Shown here: positions 1-9,370 of the stretch, in pieces | How positions within the stretch are numbered: the first letter of the stretch is position 1 | How the letters are laid out: every line of letters begins with the position of its first letter | From: Cyanobacteriota bacterium | Lineage (GTDB): Bacteria > Cyanobacteriota > Cyanobacteriia > PCC-6307 > Cyanobiaceae | Length of the DNA stretch: 57,101 nt | Assembly (NCBI GenBank): GCA_026389265.1 | Contig: JAPLIE010000112.1 | Coordinates: 1-57,101, forward strand | Direction: 5' to 3' | Program-made: the position numbers and the translations under genes | The notes under the pieces: generated by a model | What the model was told of the DNA's origin: nothing | Database searches by the model: none | What the model saw: only the letters and a program-made list of their open reading frames with translations

Positions 1-519
1 GAGGTTGTAGCCCACCACCGCCGGGCCACCGGCTTCCTCCAGCTCCAGCAGGCGCTCCAGCAGCGCCTCCTCCGGCAGGTCGCCCGCTTCGAGGCGCACC
101 ACGGAGCGCTGCTCGAACAGGTAGCTCACGCAGCCGGTTTCGCCGAGATTGCCGCCGTGCTTGCTGAAGGCCAAGCGCAGGTCGGCGGCGGTGCGGTTGC
201 GGTTGTCGGTGAAGGCCTCGATCAGCACCGCCACCCCACCGGCTCCGTAGCCCTCGTAGCGCACCGCCTCGAACTGATCGCCCTCCCCGCCCGCCTGGCC
301 GGAGCCCTTGGCGATAGCCCGCTCGATGTTGGCGTTGGGCACGCCGGCCGCCTTGGCCTTCTCAATCGCGGTGCGGAGCTGGAAGTTGCCGGCAGGATCG
401 CCGCCTGCGCGGGCCGCCACGGTGATCTCGCGCCCGAGGCGGGTGAACACCGCCCCTCGCTTGGCGTCGACCACCGCCTTGGTGCGCTTGATCTGGGCCC
501 ATTTGCTGTGGCCGGCCAT
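1..519 (-). CDS. yebC: YebC/PmpR family DNA-binding regulator, C-terminus cut by window edge
   Basis: The minus-strand reading frame starts at ATG 519 with [20 protein letters not shown], the signature N-terminus of the YebC/PmpR family, and runs open for 173 codons to the left edge. Family members are about 245-250 residues, so roughly 75 residues are missing. The typical [10 protein letters not shown] segment and the Gly-rich [11 protein letters not shown] segment are present. Known family roles are DNA-binding transcriptional regulation and, in recent work, relief of ribosome stalling at proline stretches; neither can be told from sequence. It lies downstream of truB on the same strand with an 88-base gap, so it may be the last gene of the rplU-rpmA-truB run. 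The call is firm; the exact cellular role is not. Confidence 0.93.
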   Translation of the reverse strand, partial: MAGHSKWAQIKRTKAVVDAKRGAVFTRLGREITVAARAGGDPAGNFQLRTAIEKAKAAGVPNANIERAIAKGSGQAGGEGDQFEAVRYEGYGAGGVAVLIEAFTDNRNRTAADLRLAFSKHGGNLGETGCVSYLFEQRSVVRLEAGDLPEEALLERLLELEEAGGPAVVGYNL

Positions 520-607
520 TCAGGGAAACAGAGGAAATCGGAACGGGGTGGCGGAGTCGGAAGGCTCCGGGTGAAGTGGGACGGACAGCTCTGGAGGGCT
601 GCCATCT

Positions 608-1732
608 TCAACCGGCGGCATCGAACACCAGGCGGGGCCGAAGCAGCCCAGCGAGATCGAGCCGAGCGATCCCGGCCAGGCTGCCATCCGGGTGGAGGAT
701 GGCGTAGGCGGGGCCTTCCGGGGTGTCCGAACCGGCGGAGCTATCGGAGGCGACGGCCCCAGTGGGGCCATCGAGAGCAGCCGAGCCGGAAGAACCAACA
801 GGCAATCCAGCGGCACTGGCTTCGCGAATGGCCTCGATGGGGGTGGCGCAGGAAGGCAGGCCCAGCCCTTCGACGGCGCCCGGGGAGGTGCAAGCGGGGG
901 TGCCCAGCACTTCAGCGATGGAGCGGGCCACGGCCCGCAACGGCAGCGCACGCCCGCAACGCCAACTGGGCAGTTCCTCCGCCAACAGCTGGCGCCGCTC
1001 CAGGTGGCCCAGGGCCAGTAGGGGATCCAGCAGCGGCGGCAGCGGGCCGCTGGCCAGCCGCTCCAGGTCCACGGCCGTGGAGAGATCGAAGCCGAGCGTT
1101 TCGGTGCGGCGCAAACGGGCCAGGGCAGCGCCGCAGCCCAGATGGTCGCCGAGGTCGCGGGCCAAGGAGCGGATGTAGGTGCCGGCTGAACAGCGCACCT
1201 CAAGCTCCAGGCGCGCTTCGGCCGAATCCCAGCCGAGCAGCTGCAGGCTGTGGATCGTGACGGGTCGGGGCGGCAACTCCACCACCTCGCCCCGCCGGGC
1301 GCGGGCATAGGCCCGCTCGCCTCCCACATGCACCGCCGACACCGCAGGCGGACGCTGCAGGATGTCGCCGCGAAAGCCGGCGAGGGCCTCCTCGAGTGCG
1401 GCTGTGTCCAAAGCCGGTGGGGACCGGCGCTCCAGCACGTCCCCCTCCAGGTCATCGCTGCTGGTGCGCACGCCCAGCTGCACCACGGCCCGGTAGAGCT
1501 TGTCGCCCCGCAGGTAGGGGAGCAGACGGGTGGCCGGCCCGAGGGCGATCGGCAGCACACCGGTCACGGCGGGATCGAGGGTGCCGCCATGGCCCACCCG
1601 CTTGAGGCCGTAAGCCCGCCGCACCGCCGCCACGCAGCCATGGGAGGTGGGACCGGCGGGTTTATCGATCACCAAAAAGCCGCAGAGTGCCGTGGGACAC
1701 TCCGCGGGGGCTGGGGAGAGGATTGCTGCCAC
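608..1732 (-). CDS. truB: tRNA pseudouridine(55) synthase TruB
   Basis: TruB isomerises U55 in the T-loop of tRNAs. The 374-residue protein starts with a short tail followed by GFLVIDKPAGPTSHGCV and GHGGTLDPAVTGVL, the family motif holding the catalytic aspartate (D53). The later motifs RDLGDHLGCGA and LRRTETLGFDL also fit. It is longer than E. coli TruB (314 residues); the last 120 or so residues contain a low-complexity Ala/Ser/Gly-rich stretch (about residues 290-345) before a conserved-looking C-terminal AILHPDGSLAGIARL segment. It follows rpmA after 21 bases and was probably co-transcribed with rplU and rpmA. I am sure of the family; the long C-terminal insertion is likely lineage-specific. 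Confidence 0.95.
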   Translation of the reverse strand: MAAILSPAPAECPTALCGFLVIDKPAGPTSHGCVAAVRRAYGLKRVGHGGTLDPAVTGVLPIALGPATRLLPYLRGDKLYRAVVQLGVRTSSDDLEGDVLERRSPPALDTAALEEALAGFRGDILQRPPAVSAVHVGGERAYARARRGEVVELPPRPVTIHSLQLLGWDSAEARLELEVRCSAGTYIRSLARDLGDHLGCGAALARLRRTETLGFDLSTAVDLERLASGPLPPLLDPLLALGHLERRQLLAEELPSWRCGRALPLRAVARSIAEVLGTPACTSPGAVEGLGLPSCATPIEAIREASAAGLPVGSSGSAALDGPTGAVASDSSAGSDTPEGPAYAILHPDGSLAGIARLDLAGLLRPRLVFDAAG

Positions 1733-1753
1733 AGGCCGCTGCCCTGGTGGGCT

Positions 1754-2017
1754 TCAGCCCACCGCCACGTTCACCCGTTTGCGGTTGCGCAGGCCGCGCT
1801 TGATCGATTCGAAGTTCACCACGCCATCCACCAGGGCATAGAGAGTGTCGTCGGAGCCACGACCCACATTCACGCCGGGAAGCACGGAGGTGCCGCGCTG
1901 GCGAATGATGATCGAACCGGCGCTCACCACCTCACCGCCGAAACGCTTGACGCCGAGGCGCTTGGAATTGGAGTCGCGGCCGTTGCGGGTGGAGCCTGTG
2001 CCTTTCTTGTGGGCCAT
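1754..2017 (-). CDS. rpmA: 50S ribosomal protein L27
   Basis: The 87-residue protein begins [20 protein letters not shown], the hallmark N-terminus of bacterial L27, and contains [20 protein letters not shown]27 sits in the large subunit with its N-terminal tail reaching the peptidyl-transferase centre. Length is normal for cyanobacteria. There is no N-terminal cleavage extension of the kind seen in Firmicutes. It follows rplU after 51 bases and precedes truB by 21 bases, the usual rplU-rpmA pairing. Confidence 0.98.
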   Translation of the reverse strand: MAHKKGTGSTRNGRDSNSKRLGVKRFGGEVVSAGSIIIRQRGTSVLPGVNVGRGSDDTLYALVDGVVNFESIKRGLRNRKRVNVAVG

Positions 2018-2068
2018 GGGTGCTGCGAAAAAAGAGGGAAAAAAGAAATGATCGAGCCCGAAAGGCGA

Positions 2069-2506
2069 TCAGGCGATGGGCTTACCAGCCACCTGAATCG
2101 ACTTGACCAGCACCCGAGTGAGTTCCTGGCGGTGGCCATTCTTGCGCCGCGTCTTCTTCTTGGGACGCATCTTGTACACCAGGATCTTGGGACCGCGGCG
2201 GTGGGCCAGCACCTGCAGCTCCACTGTGGCTCCCTCCACATAGGGGGCGCCGAGGGTGGTGCCCTTGCCATCCTTCACCAACAGCACCGTCTCGAGGGTC
2301 ACGGTGCTGTCCACCTCGGCATGGAGCCGATCGATGTCGATGTAGCGGTCGGGCTGCAGCCAGAACTGCTGGCCGGAGGCCTCCACGATCACGTAGGGAC
2401 CCGGGCCGGACGGAGCCGAGGAGGAGGCTGGAGCGGCGCTCTCTGCGGTGCTGCTCGGAGCGCTTTCGCTCGGGGCGCTCGCCGCGGGGGTGGTGGTTTC
2501 GGCCAT
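2069..2506 (-). CDS. rplU: 50S ribosomal protein L21 with Ala/Ser/Pro-rich N-terminal tail
   Basis: The conserved L21 body (YVIVEASGQQFWLQPDRYID through KKKTRRKNGHRQ) occupies about the last 105 residues. I place the start at ATG 2506 (MAETTTPAA), since the codons upstream to 2551 look non-coding. This leaves a 35-40 residue tail rich in Ala, Ser, Pro and Glu before the ribosomal domain, longer than in E. coli L21 (103 residues). Similar low-complexity tails occur in picocyanobacterial L21. It is the first gene of the minus-strand rplU-rpmA-truB run and is divergent from kaiA; the 149 bases between them must carry both promoters, though I see no clear consensus boxes. Confidence 0.95.
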   Translation of the reverse strand: MAETTTPAASAPSESAPSSTAESAAPASSSAPSGPGPYVIVEASGQQFWLQPDRYIDIDRLHAEVDSTVTLETVLLVKDGKGTTLGAPYVEGATVELQVLAHRRGPKILVYKMRPKKKTRRKNGHRQELTRVLVKSIQVAGKPIA

Positions 2507-2655
2507 GGGACTCAGGGCACGGCCAGGCTGGTGGCAGGGATCTGCCCCCATTCAGCCTGGCGCGTGGCAATCGAAAGACAAACAAAGACTTTCCCATTCC
2601 GGGCCGCCATCCGTCAAGATTCGGGCACCCAGCAGGGTTTCCCTCCGTTCCGGCA

Positions 2656-3540
2656 ATGCCAGGACAGCCGCTCACGATCGTGTCGCTGCTGCGCGACCCC
2701 GCGCTCGCCCAGGCCTGTGGACAGTGGCTGCGGGAGGGTTTCTACCGGATGGAGGCGCTCGACCCGCGGGCCGATCCGGTGGAGATGCTTGAAGGGAAGC
2801 CCGAATCCTTCGACGCGGTGCTCCTGGAGCAGGGCGTGCTGGCTCCAGAGAGTCGCCAGTCCCTGATCGAGCGGGGACTGCTGCTGCCGGCCGTGGTGAT
2901 CGGCGAAGTGACCGGCCAAGTGGAGCTCCACGACGCAGAGGTGCATCTGCCCCCCGACCAGCTTGAGCAGTTGAGCTACAGCCTCGATGCGGCGGTTTCA
3001 CGCTTTCTGCATCGGGGCCTGCCCAGCTCGGCCAGCCTGGGCCCGGCAGAGGTGGCTGGCGGCGCAGCCGCGGCCAACCCCAATGAGGGAGGCGAACGCT
3101 GGAAGCTGACCAACCGCCTGCGGGGCCGGCTCGGCTACCTGGGCGTCTACTACAAACGGGACCCCGCCCGCTTCCTGCGCAACCTGCCCAAGGGCGACCG
3201 GGAGGAACTGCTGCGTTCCCTGACCCGCACCTACCGCGATCTGCTGCTCAGCTACTTCCGCGATCCAGCCAGTGCCAATCAGGCGCTTGAGAGTTTTGTG
3301 AACACCGCCTTCTTCAGCGATCTATCGATCACGAACACCGTGGAGATCCATATGAATCTGATCGACGGTTTTGCCAAACAGCTCGAACTGGAGGGCCACA
3401 AGTATGCCTTTCTTCAGGATTACCGCCTTGCCCTACTGGATGTCATGGCCCATCTCTGCGAGATGTATCGGCGCGCCGTTCCCCCCGATCCGCCCCTCAC
3501 CAGCGCGACCGTGCCGGGATCGAGCGAACCCCCCGCCTGA
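2656..3540 (+). CDS. kaiA: Circadian clock protein KaiA
   Basis: KaiA promotes KaiC autophosphorylation by binding the KaiC C-terminal tail. The 294-residue protein is full length compared with 284 in S. elongatus. Residues 1-135 form the pseudo-receiver domain ([10 protein letters not shown] at the start, [20 protein letters not shown] in the middle). A Gly/Ala-rich linker sits near residues 130-150, and the C-terminal four-helix domain carries the conserved [16 protein letters not shown] and [19 protein letters not shown] segments. Retention of kaiA separates this organism from Prochlorococcus, which has lost it. kaiB follows after 61 bases, so kaiA shares the operon or at least the direction of kaiBC. 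Confidence 0.96.
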   Translation: MPGQPLTIVSLLRDPALAQACGQWLREGFYRMEALDPRADPVEMLEGKPESFDAVLLEQGVLAPESRQSLIERGLLLPAVVIGEVTGQVELHDAEVHLPPDQLEQLSYSLDAAVSRFLHRGLPSSASLGPAEVAGGAAAANPNEGGERWKLTNRLRGRLGYLGVYYKRDPARFLRNLPKGDREELLRSLTRTYRDLLLSYFRDPASANQALESFVNTAFFSDLSITNTVEIHMNLIDGFAKQLELEGHKYAFLQDYRLALLDVMAHLCEMYRRAVPPDPPLTSATVPGSSEPPA

Positions 3541-3601
3541 ATCACCGCCCCGAGCTTTACCCCAGCCCGCTTCATCGATTTCACCCCCAAGAGCCACCGC
3601 G

Positions 3602-4012
3602 ATGCCCGCCCGCAAGACCTACATTCTCAAGCTCTATGTAGCCGGCAACACGCCCAACTCGATGCGGGCGCTCAAGACCCTGCGCAACATCCTGGAAACG
3701 GAGTTCCGTGGTGTCTACGCTCTCAAGGTGATTGATGTGCTCAAGAATCCCCAGTTGGCCGAAGAAGACAAAATCCTGGCCACCCCAACCCTCGCCAAGA
3801 TCCTGCCACCACCGGTGCGGCGCATCATCGGCGACCTCTCGGACCGCGAGCGGGTGCTGATCGGCCTCGACCTGCTCTACGAAGAACTCAGCGATGAAAC
3901 CTACGGATTCGAGGAGGAGGGCAACGACCTCACCAACGGTCCGCAGGACCCGGAACCGATCAGCAGCGGCGGGAGTGGTGTTGGTGGTGGTGGTGTTTCG
4001 CCCCATCTCTAA
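3602..4012 (+). CDS. kaiB: Circadian clock protein KaiB with Gly-rich C-terminal extension
   Basis: The start is ATG 3602 ([20 protein letters not shown]), giving 136 residues. The thioredoxin-like fold-switching KaiB core is complete: YILKLYVAG, the [20 protein letters not shown] segment and the RVLIGLDLL helix are all present. S. elongatus KaiB has 102 residues; here about 34 further residues follow, acidic (EEEGNDLT) and then Gly/Ser/Val-rich, ending SPHL. Acidic KaiB tails are known in cyanobacteria, but the poly-Gly end looks like local expansion of GGT repeats. KaiB binds the KaiC CI ring at night and sequesters KaiA. It lies 77 bases upstream of kaiC. Confidence 0.96.
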   Translation: MPARKTYILKLYVAGNTPNSMRALKTLRNILETEFRGVYALKVIDVLKNPQLAEEDKILATPTLAKILPPPVRRIIGDLSDRERVLIGLDLLYEELSDETYGFEEEGNDLTNGPQDPEPISSGGSGVGGGGVSPHL

Positions 4013-4089
4013 GCATCAGGTCTGAGCCTCAGGCCCGCTCACCTTTCCGCCTTCATTCTCAACCCACCGCGTTCTCGAGAGCTCCTTCG

Positions 4090-5637
4090 ATGCAGGACCC
4101 CAGCCTCACCAGCCCCGCCACACCGCTGATGCAGGTGCAGAAACTGCCGACCAGCATCGAGGGCTTCGATGACATCTGCCACGGCGGCCTGCCGATCGGC
4201 CGATCGACGCTGATCAGCGGCACCTCCGGCACGGGCAAGACCGTCTTCTCGCTCAACTTCATCTATAACGGTATCCGGGATTTCAACGAACCGGGCATCT
4301 TCGTGACCTTCGAGGAATCACCCCTCGACATCCTGCGCAATGCCGCCAGCTTTGGCTGGAATCTTCAGGAGATGGTGGAGCAAAATAAGCTCTTCATCCT
4401 CGATGCATCACCCGATCCCGATGGCCAGGATGTGGCCGGCAGCTTCGATCTTTCCGGCCTGATCGAGCGCATCAACTATGCGATTCGTAAATATAAAGCC
4501 CGCCGGGTGGCGATCGACTCGATCACGGCGGTGTTCCAGCAATACGACGCCGTTTCGGTGGTGCGCCGCGAAATCTTCCGCCTGATCGCCCGGCTCAAGG
4601 AGATCGGCGTGACCACAGTGATGACGACAGAACGCATCGATGAATACGGTCCGATCGCCCGCTACGGCGTGGAAGAGTTCGTGAGCGACAACGTGGTGAT
4701 CCTGCGCAACGTGCTCGAGGGCGAACGGCGACGGCGCACCGTGGAGATTCTCAAACTGCGCGGCACCACCCACATGAAAGGGGAGTTTCCCTTCACCATG
4801 GGTGCCCACGGCGTGAACATCTTCCCCCTGGGCGCCATGCGGCTCACCCAGCGCTCCTCCAACGTGCGGCTGAGCTCCGGCGTGCCAAAGCTGGACGAGA
4901 TGTGCGGCGGTGGCTTCTTCAAGGATTCAATCATCCTGGCCACCGGCGCCACGGGCACGGGCAAGACGCTGTTGGTGAGCAAGTTCATCGAAGATGCCTG
5001 CCGCAGCAAAGAGCGGGCGATCCTGTTCGCCTACGAAGAATCCCGAGCCCAGCTGCTACGCAACGCCACCAGCTGGGGCATCGACTTCGAGCAGATGGAG
5101 CAGGATGGTTTGCTCAAAATCATCTGCGCCTATCCGGAATCCACCGGGCTGGAGGATCATCTCCAGATCATCAAAACCGAGATCAGCGAGTTCAAGCCCT
5201 CACGGATGGCGATTGATTCCCTTTCGGCCCTGGCCCGTGGCGTCAGCCACAACGCCTTCCGCCAGTTCGTGATCGGGGTGACGGGCTACGCCAAGCAGGA
5301 GGAGATCGCCGGCTTCTTCACCAACACCTCCGAGGAGTTCATGGGGAGCCATTCGATCACCGATTCCCACATCTCCACGATCACCGATACAATCCTGATG
5401 CTGCAGTATGTGGAGATCAGGGGTGAGATGGCCCGGGCATTGAATGTGTTCAAGATGCGCGGCTCCTGGCACGATAAGGGCATCCGTGAATTCGTGATCA
5501 CCAGCAACGGTCCGGAGATCAAGGATTCCTTCTCAAACTTCGAGCGAATCATCAGTGGTGTGCCTCACCGCATCAGCAGCGATGAGCGCAGTGAGCTCGC
5601 CCGTATCGTGCGGGGAGTGGCCTCCGAAGACAGTTGA
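4090..5637 (+). CDS. kaiC: Circadian clock ATPase/kinase KaiC
   Basis: The 515-residue protein has the tandem RecA-like CI and CII domains. CI carries Walker A GTSGTGKT (44-51) and catalytic glutamates in FEESP (E75, E76). CII carries Walker A GATGTGKT (286-293) and the phosphorylation pair in DSHISTITD, S429 and T430, matching S431/T432 of S. elongatus. The C-terminal A-loop and tail (FERIISGVPHRISSDE) that bind KaiA are present. KaiC oligomerises as a hexamer and is the oscillator core. All key residues are intact, so the clock should be functional together with the adjacent kaiA and kaiB. I see no strong terminator in the 238 bases downstream. Confidence 0.98.
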   Translation: MQDPSLTSPATPLMQVQKLPTSIEGFDDICHGGLPIGRSTLISGTSGTGKTVFSLNFIYNGIRDFNEPGIFVTFEESPLDILRNAASFGWNLQEMVEQNKLFILDASPDPDGQDVAGSFDLSGLIERINYAIRKYKARRVAIDSITAVFQQYDAVSVVRREIFRLIARLKEIGVTTVMTTERIDEYGPIARYGVEEFVSDNVVILRNVLEGERRRRTVEILKLRGTTHMKGEFPFTMGAHGVNIFPLGAMRLTQRSSNVRLSSGVPKLDEMCGGGFFKDSIILATGATGTGKTLLVSKFIEDACRSKERAILFAYEESRAQLLRNATSWGIDFEQMEQDGLLKIICAYPESTGLEDHLQIIKTEISEFKPSRMAIDSLSALARGVSHNAFRQFVIGVTGYAKQEEIAGFFTNTSEEFMGSHSITDSHISTITDTILMLQYVEIRGEMARALNVFKMRGSWHDKGIREFVITSNGPEIKDSFSNFERIISGVPHRISSDERSELARIVRGVASEDS

Positions 5638-5875
5638 CCAAGCGACCTTTTTGCCTGAGGAAGGTGGTGACCATGGGCACACGGCTGGGGAAGGCGACAC
5701 CACTAGGTGATTGGATGCCATATTTAAGCTTGCGCTGAATCTACCTCGAATCAATGGGGATAAAAGCAATACTTCGGATCACTGCAGATTATAAGTATGC
5801 ACTCTATGAGGCATCCATCTCAGCTGGCTATGTGGCAGTTCGGCGAGCCACGCTGGGCAGTTCTGCCACTTGGCT

Positions 5876-8674
5876 TCAATCGATGACGTTCACCTGCACC
5901 GCAACGCCGCCGACGATCTGCTTGCCCACCCGTTGCACCACATCAAGGATGAAGCGTCCGCCCTTGGGAGCATCGGCCGGCAGTTGGAAGCGCAGGGCCA
6001 GGCGCGTGGGTTCCTGCGGCCGAAGCCGAACGGGCACCTCGGCCCGTTCTCCCTGGGCCAGCGGCAGCTCGATCGCGCCGGCAAATTCCAGCTCAAACCG
6101 CTGGCTTGCCGCCATCGTGGGCACTGGCCGCGTCGGCTGGCGTGGGGCGAGGATTTCGCTGGCGCCACCGCAATCAAGCCGCATCACCTCGCGCTCCGCC
6201 GGAACCCCCTCCGCCTCGGCGCGGGGGGTGGCCACCAGCCGTCCGGATTCGAGCTGGGCTGCGCTGAGCACGCTCTTCGGGACGATCAGTCTGGCCTTCA
6301 GCGCCGCGAACTTGGCCGGCCGCAGCAGCTCGATCGTCGCCTGCTCCAGGAGCCTCGGCTTCACCAGCACCGCCACAAAGGGGAACACAAACCACTGGTC
6401 GCGCCTGAGGTTGACGATCGTCAGGTTTTTTTGGGCCAGGTTGTTCTGTTCCCAAACCCTCTGGTCGGGAGCCGGCGCGTCGAAACGGCTGAACACCGCC
6501 GCGAGCAGGCACGGATGGGTTCCCTCCACTGGCACCTGCGCCCGTGGCCAGCGCGCTTTCAGGATGCGCGTTTCGCCAGGGCCCACATCAAAGGCCACCG
6601 CCGCCGTGGTGGCTGGCAGCCAGTCCGCCGGATAAACGAACTGGCTGCCGGCGAAAAACTTGGTGTTGAAGCTCAACACCAGATGCCGCGCCACGGCATT
6701 GGTCGCCCTGTTGCGCACCCGGGCGTAGAGCCAGTTATCCTGGCCGGACTCCGGGTTCTGGTGCGTCAGGCCCCCGTCGTCGGCGTTACGCACCCACAGG
6801 TCCGGGCTGTCCCAGAAGCGGCCAGAAGCGGGAACCGTGCCGGTGTCGCTGTCATTGTCGCGAAGCCACAAATCGGGGAGCGGCGCAGGATCCGGCAGGC
6901 CGTAGACGAATCGATGGAAGGCATCCACCACCTCGCTGCGGCCCGTGCTGGCAAGCAAATGCGCTTCGATCTCCTCGGTGGTCACCGGCCTGCCGTTACG
7001 GGCGGCGAAGAACGCGTTCATCTGCGCCACCAACGTGGGGCCCCCCACCACCGCCGCCAGACCCCGCCACAACCGTTCGCCGGAGGTGTAGCTCGCAGAT
7101 GGCGTCACCCGTACCCAGGGATTGCGCGCTGAGAGCGTCACCGCCGGGTTGCTGAAGTTGAACGCCAGCGCACCCGACGCTCCGTTGTCGTGGTAGGTCG
7201 TCCACGCTTCGTCAAACCAGCCGTCGGCCTGGGAGGCCGGTTTGAGGCCCCGTCCCCACCAGCTGTGAAAGCATTCGTGGCGCAACGCTGCCTGGCCCGT
7301 GGTGGTCGCCCCGTCGTACTCCATCCCCCCCACGTTCATGAAGGCGGTGAACTGATTGCCATGCAAATAGCTGCCGCTGGAGCTTTCATTGCTGGCCAGG
7401 TGATTGCCGATCGACACCGCCAGCGCCGCCACGTCGGACGTGCTGCTGGTTGGCTTCCAGGCCGTCACGGTGACCGTCGCGCCGGATTGCGGCAGTACCT
7501 GGTTGTGGGTGGCGCTCGCCAGTGTGTCTGCCGCGCGCAGCTCCAGCAGGGGTGAGAAGGCGGTGGAACGGGCAGAGAAGTCGATCCGCCAGTGGTTGGC
7601 GCCGAGCGTCGTCACGGTCCCATTGGTGATGGGCTGGTGCACCACGCTGGTGCCGTTGAGGCGCAGCTCCAGCGCCAGTTCGAATTGATCGAAGATCAGG
7701 TTTGCCGGGATGAAGGATTCCAGATAGCGGCCCGGGGCAGTGTCGGTGAAGCCGAAGTTGAAGGTGAGCCGAGGACCCGCGCTCCAGCTCAGTTGCGGCA
7801 GATAGCTGCCCACCATCGGCGCCTGCGGCAGCCCCACCGGGTAGCTCACGCTCAAGGTGTGGTTGGTGCCGGCATCGAGCACCCGCGCCAACACCCTCAG
7901 TTCGGCGCCTGTCCCTCCTCCGAAGTCGTGGGCCGCGATGTCGGCGACCGGCACGACCGCGCCATCGAGCTCCACGGCGCTCGGCGTCTGGCGAAGATCA
8001 AAGATGGGACAGCCAGCGTGGCGGCCCAGGCGAAACTGCAGAGTCGCCTGACCCGTCGCGCTCTGGGTGGCGGCGTCAAAGAGGATCGTGGCATCGATGC
8101 GCGAGATGTCCACTGGCACCGCCCACAGCCCATCGACGAGCCGGGGGGGTGGGGCGATCGCGAAATTGGTGCCAGCTAGCGCCGCTCTGCTCGCCCGAGA
8201 TGGCAGCAGGCTCAGGAGCTCGCTCAGGGATGTGGCGCACTCGCCGTCTGCTGCGCCACAGGCGCCCACCCGCTTGATCAAGGCGGCGCGCCAGCCGAAT
8301 CCCCGGGCGGCGCTGACGTGGGCCATCTCCTCGGTCACAAACATGGCCTCGGCCGGGGTGGCGCCAAGGCCGGCTTTCGTCAAGGCCAGATCGTAAATTG
8401 GCCTGGCCGGTTTGCCGATGTTGCCGCTCAACTCCGTGGAGATCGTGATCAAGGCCGTCTCCACATAGCGCCCGATCCCCAAGACGGCAAGTCGGGCCTG
8501 CACCTGCGCCACGGTGGTTCCCGCGCTCTGGTTGGAGAGTAGCCCGATCCGCCAGCCCCGCTCCTGCAGCACCTGCAGGACATCAAGCGTGTCGATGAAG
8601 CGCTCGCGCCCGCCGGCCGCGTTGGTGAATACCAGTGTGTCTCCAAAATCGAAGAAGACGGTGGCAATGGGCAT
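5876..8674 (-). CDS. HAD-like domain fused to M1-type (gluzincin) metallopeptidase
   Basis: A 932-residue protein with two recognisable parts. Residues 1-160 look like a HAD hydrolase: motif I is FFDFGDTLV (D9), motif II is LLSNQS (S48) and motif III is IGKP (K88). Motif IV reads VTEEMAH where GDD is usual. The aspartate two positions after the nucleophile is Gly, so phosphatase activity is doubtful. Residues 180-620 look like an M1 aminopeptidase: GGMEY (449-453) resembles the exopeptidase GxMEN motif, and HECFH (466-470) is followed 18 residues later by E489 in WFDEAW, the exact HEXXH-X18-E zinc site. The last 300 residues seem to be beta-rich domains. There is no signal peptide. An AGGAG ribosome site precedes ATG 8674. 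It lies downstream of two genes for exported proteins on the same strand. The fusion is read directly from one uninterrupted frame. Confidence 0.8.
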   Translation of the reverse strand: MPIATVFFDFGDTLVFTNAAGGRERFIDTLDVLQVLQERGWRIGLLSNQSAGTTVAQVQARLAVLGIGRYVETALITISTELSGNIGKPARPIYDLALTKAGLGATPAEAMFVTEEMAHVSAARGFGWRAALIKRVGACGAADGECATSLSELLSLLPSRASRAALAGTNFAIAPPPRLVDGLWAVPVDISRIDATILFDAATQSATGQATLQFRLGRHAGCPIFDLRQTPSAVELDGAVVPVADIAAHDFGGGTGAELRVLARVLDAGTNHTLSVSYPVGLPQAPMVGSYLPQLSWSAGPRLTFNFGFTDTAPGRYLESFIPANLIFDQFELALELRLNGTSVVHQPITNGTVTTLGANHWRIDFSARSTAFSPLLELRAADTLASATHNQVLPQSGATVTVTAWKPTSSTSDVAALAVSIGNHLASNESSSGSYLHGNQFTAFMNVGGMEYDGATTTGQAALRHECFHSWWGRGLKPASQADGWFDEAWTTYHDNGASGALAFNFSNPAVTLSARNPWVRVTPSASYTSGERLWRGLAAVVGGPTLVAQMNAFFAARNGRPVTTEEIEAHLLASTGRSEVVDAFHRFVYGLPDPAPLPDLWLRDNDSDTGTVPASGRFWDSPDLWVRNADDGGLTHQNPESGQDNWLYARVRNRATNAVARHLVLSFNTKFFAGSQFVYPADWLPATTAAVAFDVGPGETRILKARWPRAQVPVEGTHPCLLAAVFSRFDAPAPDQRVWEQNNLAQKNLTIVNLRRDQWFVFPFVAVLVKPRLLEQATIELLRPAKFAALKARLIVPKSVLSAAQLESGRLVATPRAEAEGVPAEREVMRLDCGGASEILAPRQPTRPVPTMAASQRFELEFAGAIELPLAQGERAEVPVRLRPQEPTRLALRFQLPADAPKGGRFILDVVQRVGKQIVGGVAVQVNVID

Positions 8675-8722
8675 GATGCTTCTCCTCTTCGAGAGTTGGA
8701 TTACGGTGGAGCAGATTGCCCA

Positions 8723-9370
8723 TCATTCGGAACCGGGCACCGCAGCCGGCAGGCAGCGCAGGCCCGGCGCGTGGCTGGCCTGCTCGGCCCCGGCGAACAG
8801 CGTCCGGTTGAGGCGCGATGCCCGCGCCAACTGCGCTCGTTTTGCTGCTCCGCAAGTCAACGTGGCGGTGTAGGTCAAAGGGCCCGTCATGGTCCAACGG
8901 GTGCACGCCTGCACATCCCTGATGGCCGGGAGAATGGCATTGAGCGTCGGCACGGATTCGCTGTAGCCGGGGATCGCCACGGGCAACTGGGGCAGCCTGC
9001 CCCCTTTCACCCACACCAGGCCGCTGCGGTTCGGCCCGGCAAGCCCCCAGGCCCCTCCCCTACTGGCAGGTGCTCGCCTCAGGAACAGCAGGGCTGTGCC
9101 CCTTCGCGCCATGGCTTGCCCGTCCCAGCGGGAGCGGATCGACACCGACGTGCCGGCCATGGGAGGCGTTCCGGCGACGCTCTCCCGCACGGCGCCGAGC
9201 TTGAGCCAATCGCCTTCCGCCGCAACATCGGCCACCACAATGCTGTCAGATTGGGCCAGCATGCAGAGCAGTGGCGGCTGCCCGTAGTCGAGCGCCGCCA
9301 CCGGCCCCGCGGCCAGAAGGCACGCAAAGGCGCTAGCGAAGCCGGGGCTCAGCCTCATCCGGAATGCCAT
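8723..9370 (-). CDS. Exported protein of unknown function
   Basis: I place the start at ATG 9370 (MAFRMRLSPGFASAFACLLAA), which gives about 215 residues with a clear signal peptide: basic residues, a hydrophobic core and a probable cleavage after AAGPVAALD. The start overlaps the last 38 bases of the upstream metzincin gene, which suggests translational coupling. The mature protein holds four or more cysteines (LLCML, QACTRW, TLTCGA, LRCLP) that could form disulfides. I do not recognise a domain. Its position between two metallopeptidase genes suggests a related extracytoplasmic role such as substrate, inhibitor or accessory factor, but this is inference only. Confidence 0.7.
   Translation of the reverse strand: MAFRMRLSPGFASAFACLLAAGPVAALDYGQPPLLCMLAQSDSIVVADVAAEGDWLKLGAVRESVAGTPPMAGTSVSIRSRWDGQAMARRGTALLFLRRAPASRGGAWGLAGPNRSGLVWVKGGRLPQLPVAIPGYSESVPTLNAILPAIRDVQACTRWTMTGPLTYTATLTCGAAKRAQLARASRLNRTLFAGAEQASHAPGLRCLPAAVPGSE

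Noticed and set aside
1250-2866. A 538-codon plus-strand frame spanning truB, rpmA and rplU
   Set aside because: It crosses three recognised genes and their spacers on the opposite strand, and its His/Gly-rich translation matches no family.
157-3001. Long open frames opposite truB, rplU and kaiA
   Set aside because: They are antisense shadows in GC-rich genes with Arg/Pro/Ala-rich translations and no recognisable domain.
5638-5875. A terminator after kaiC
   Set aside because: Only a five-base stem (ACCTT/AAGGT) is visible and no U-run follows.
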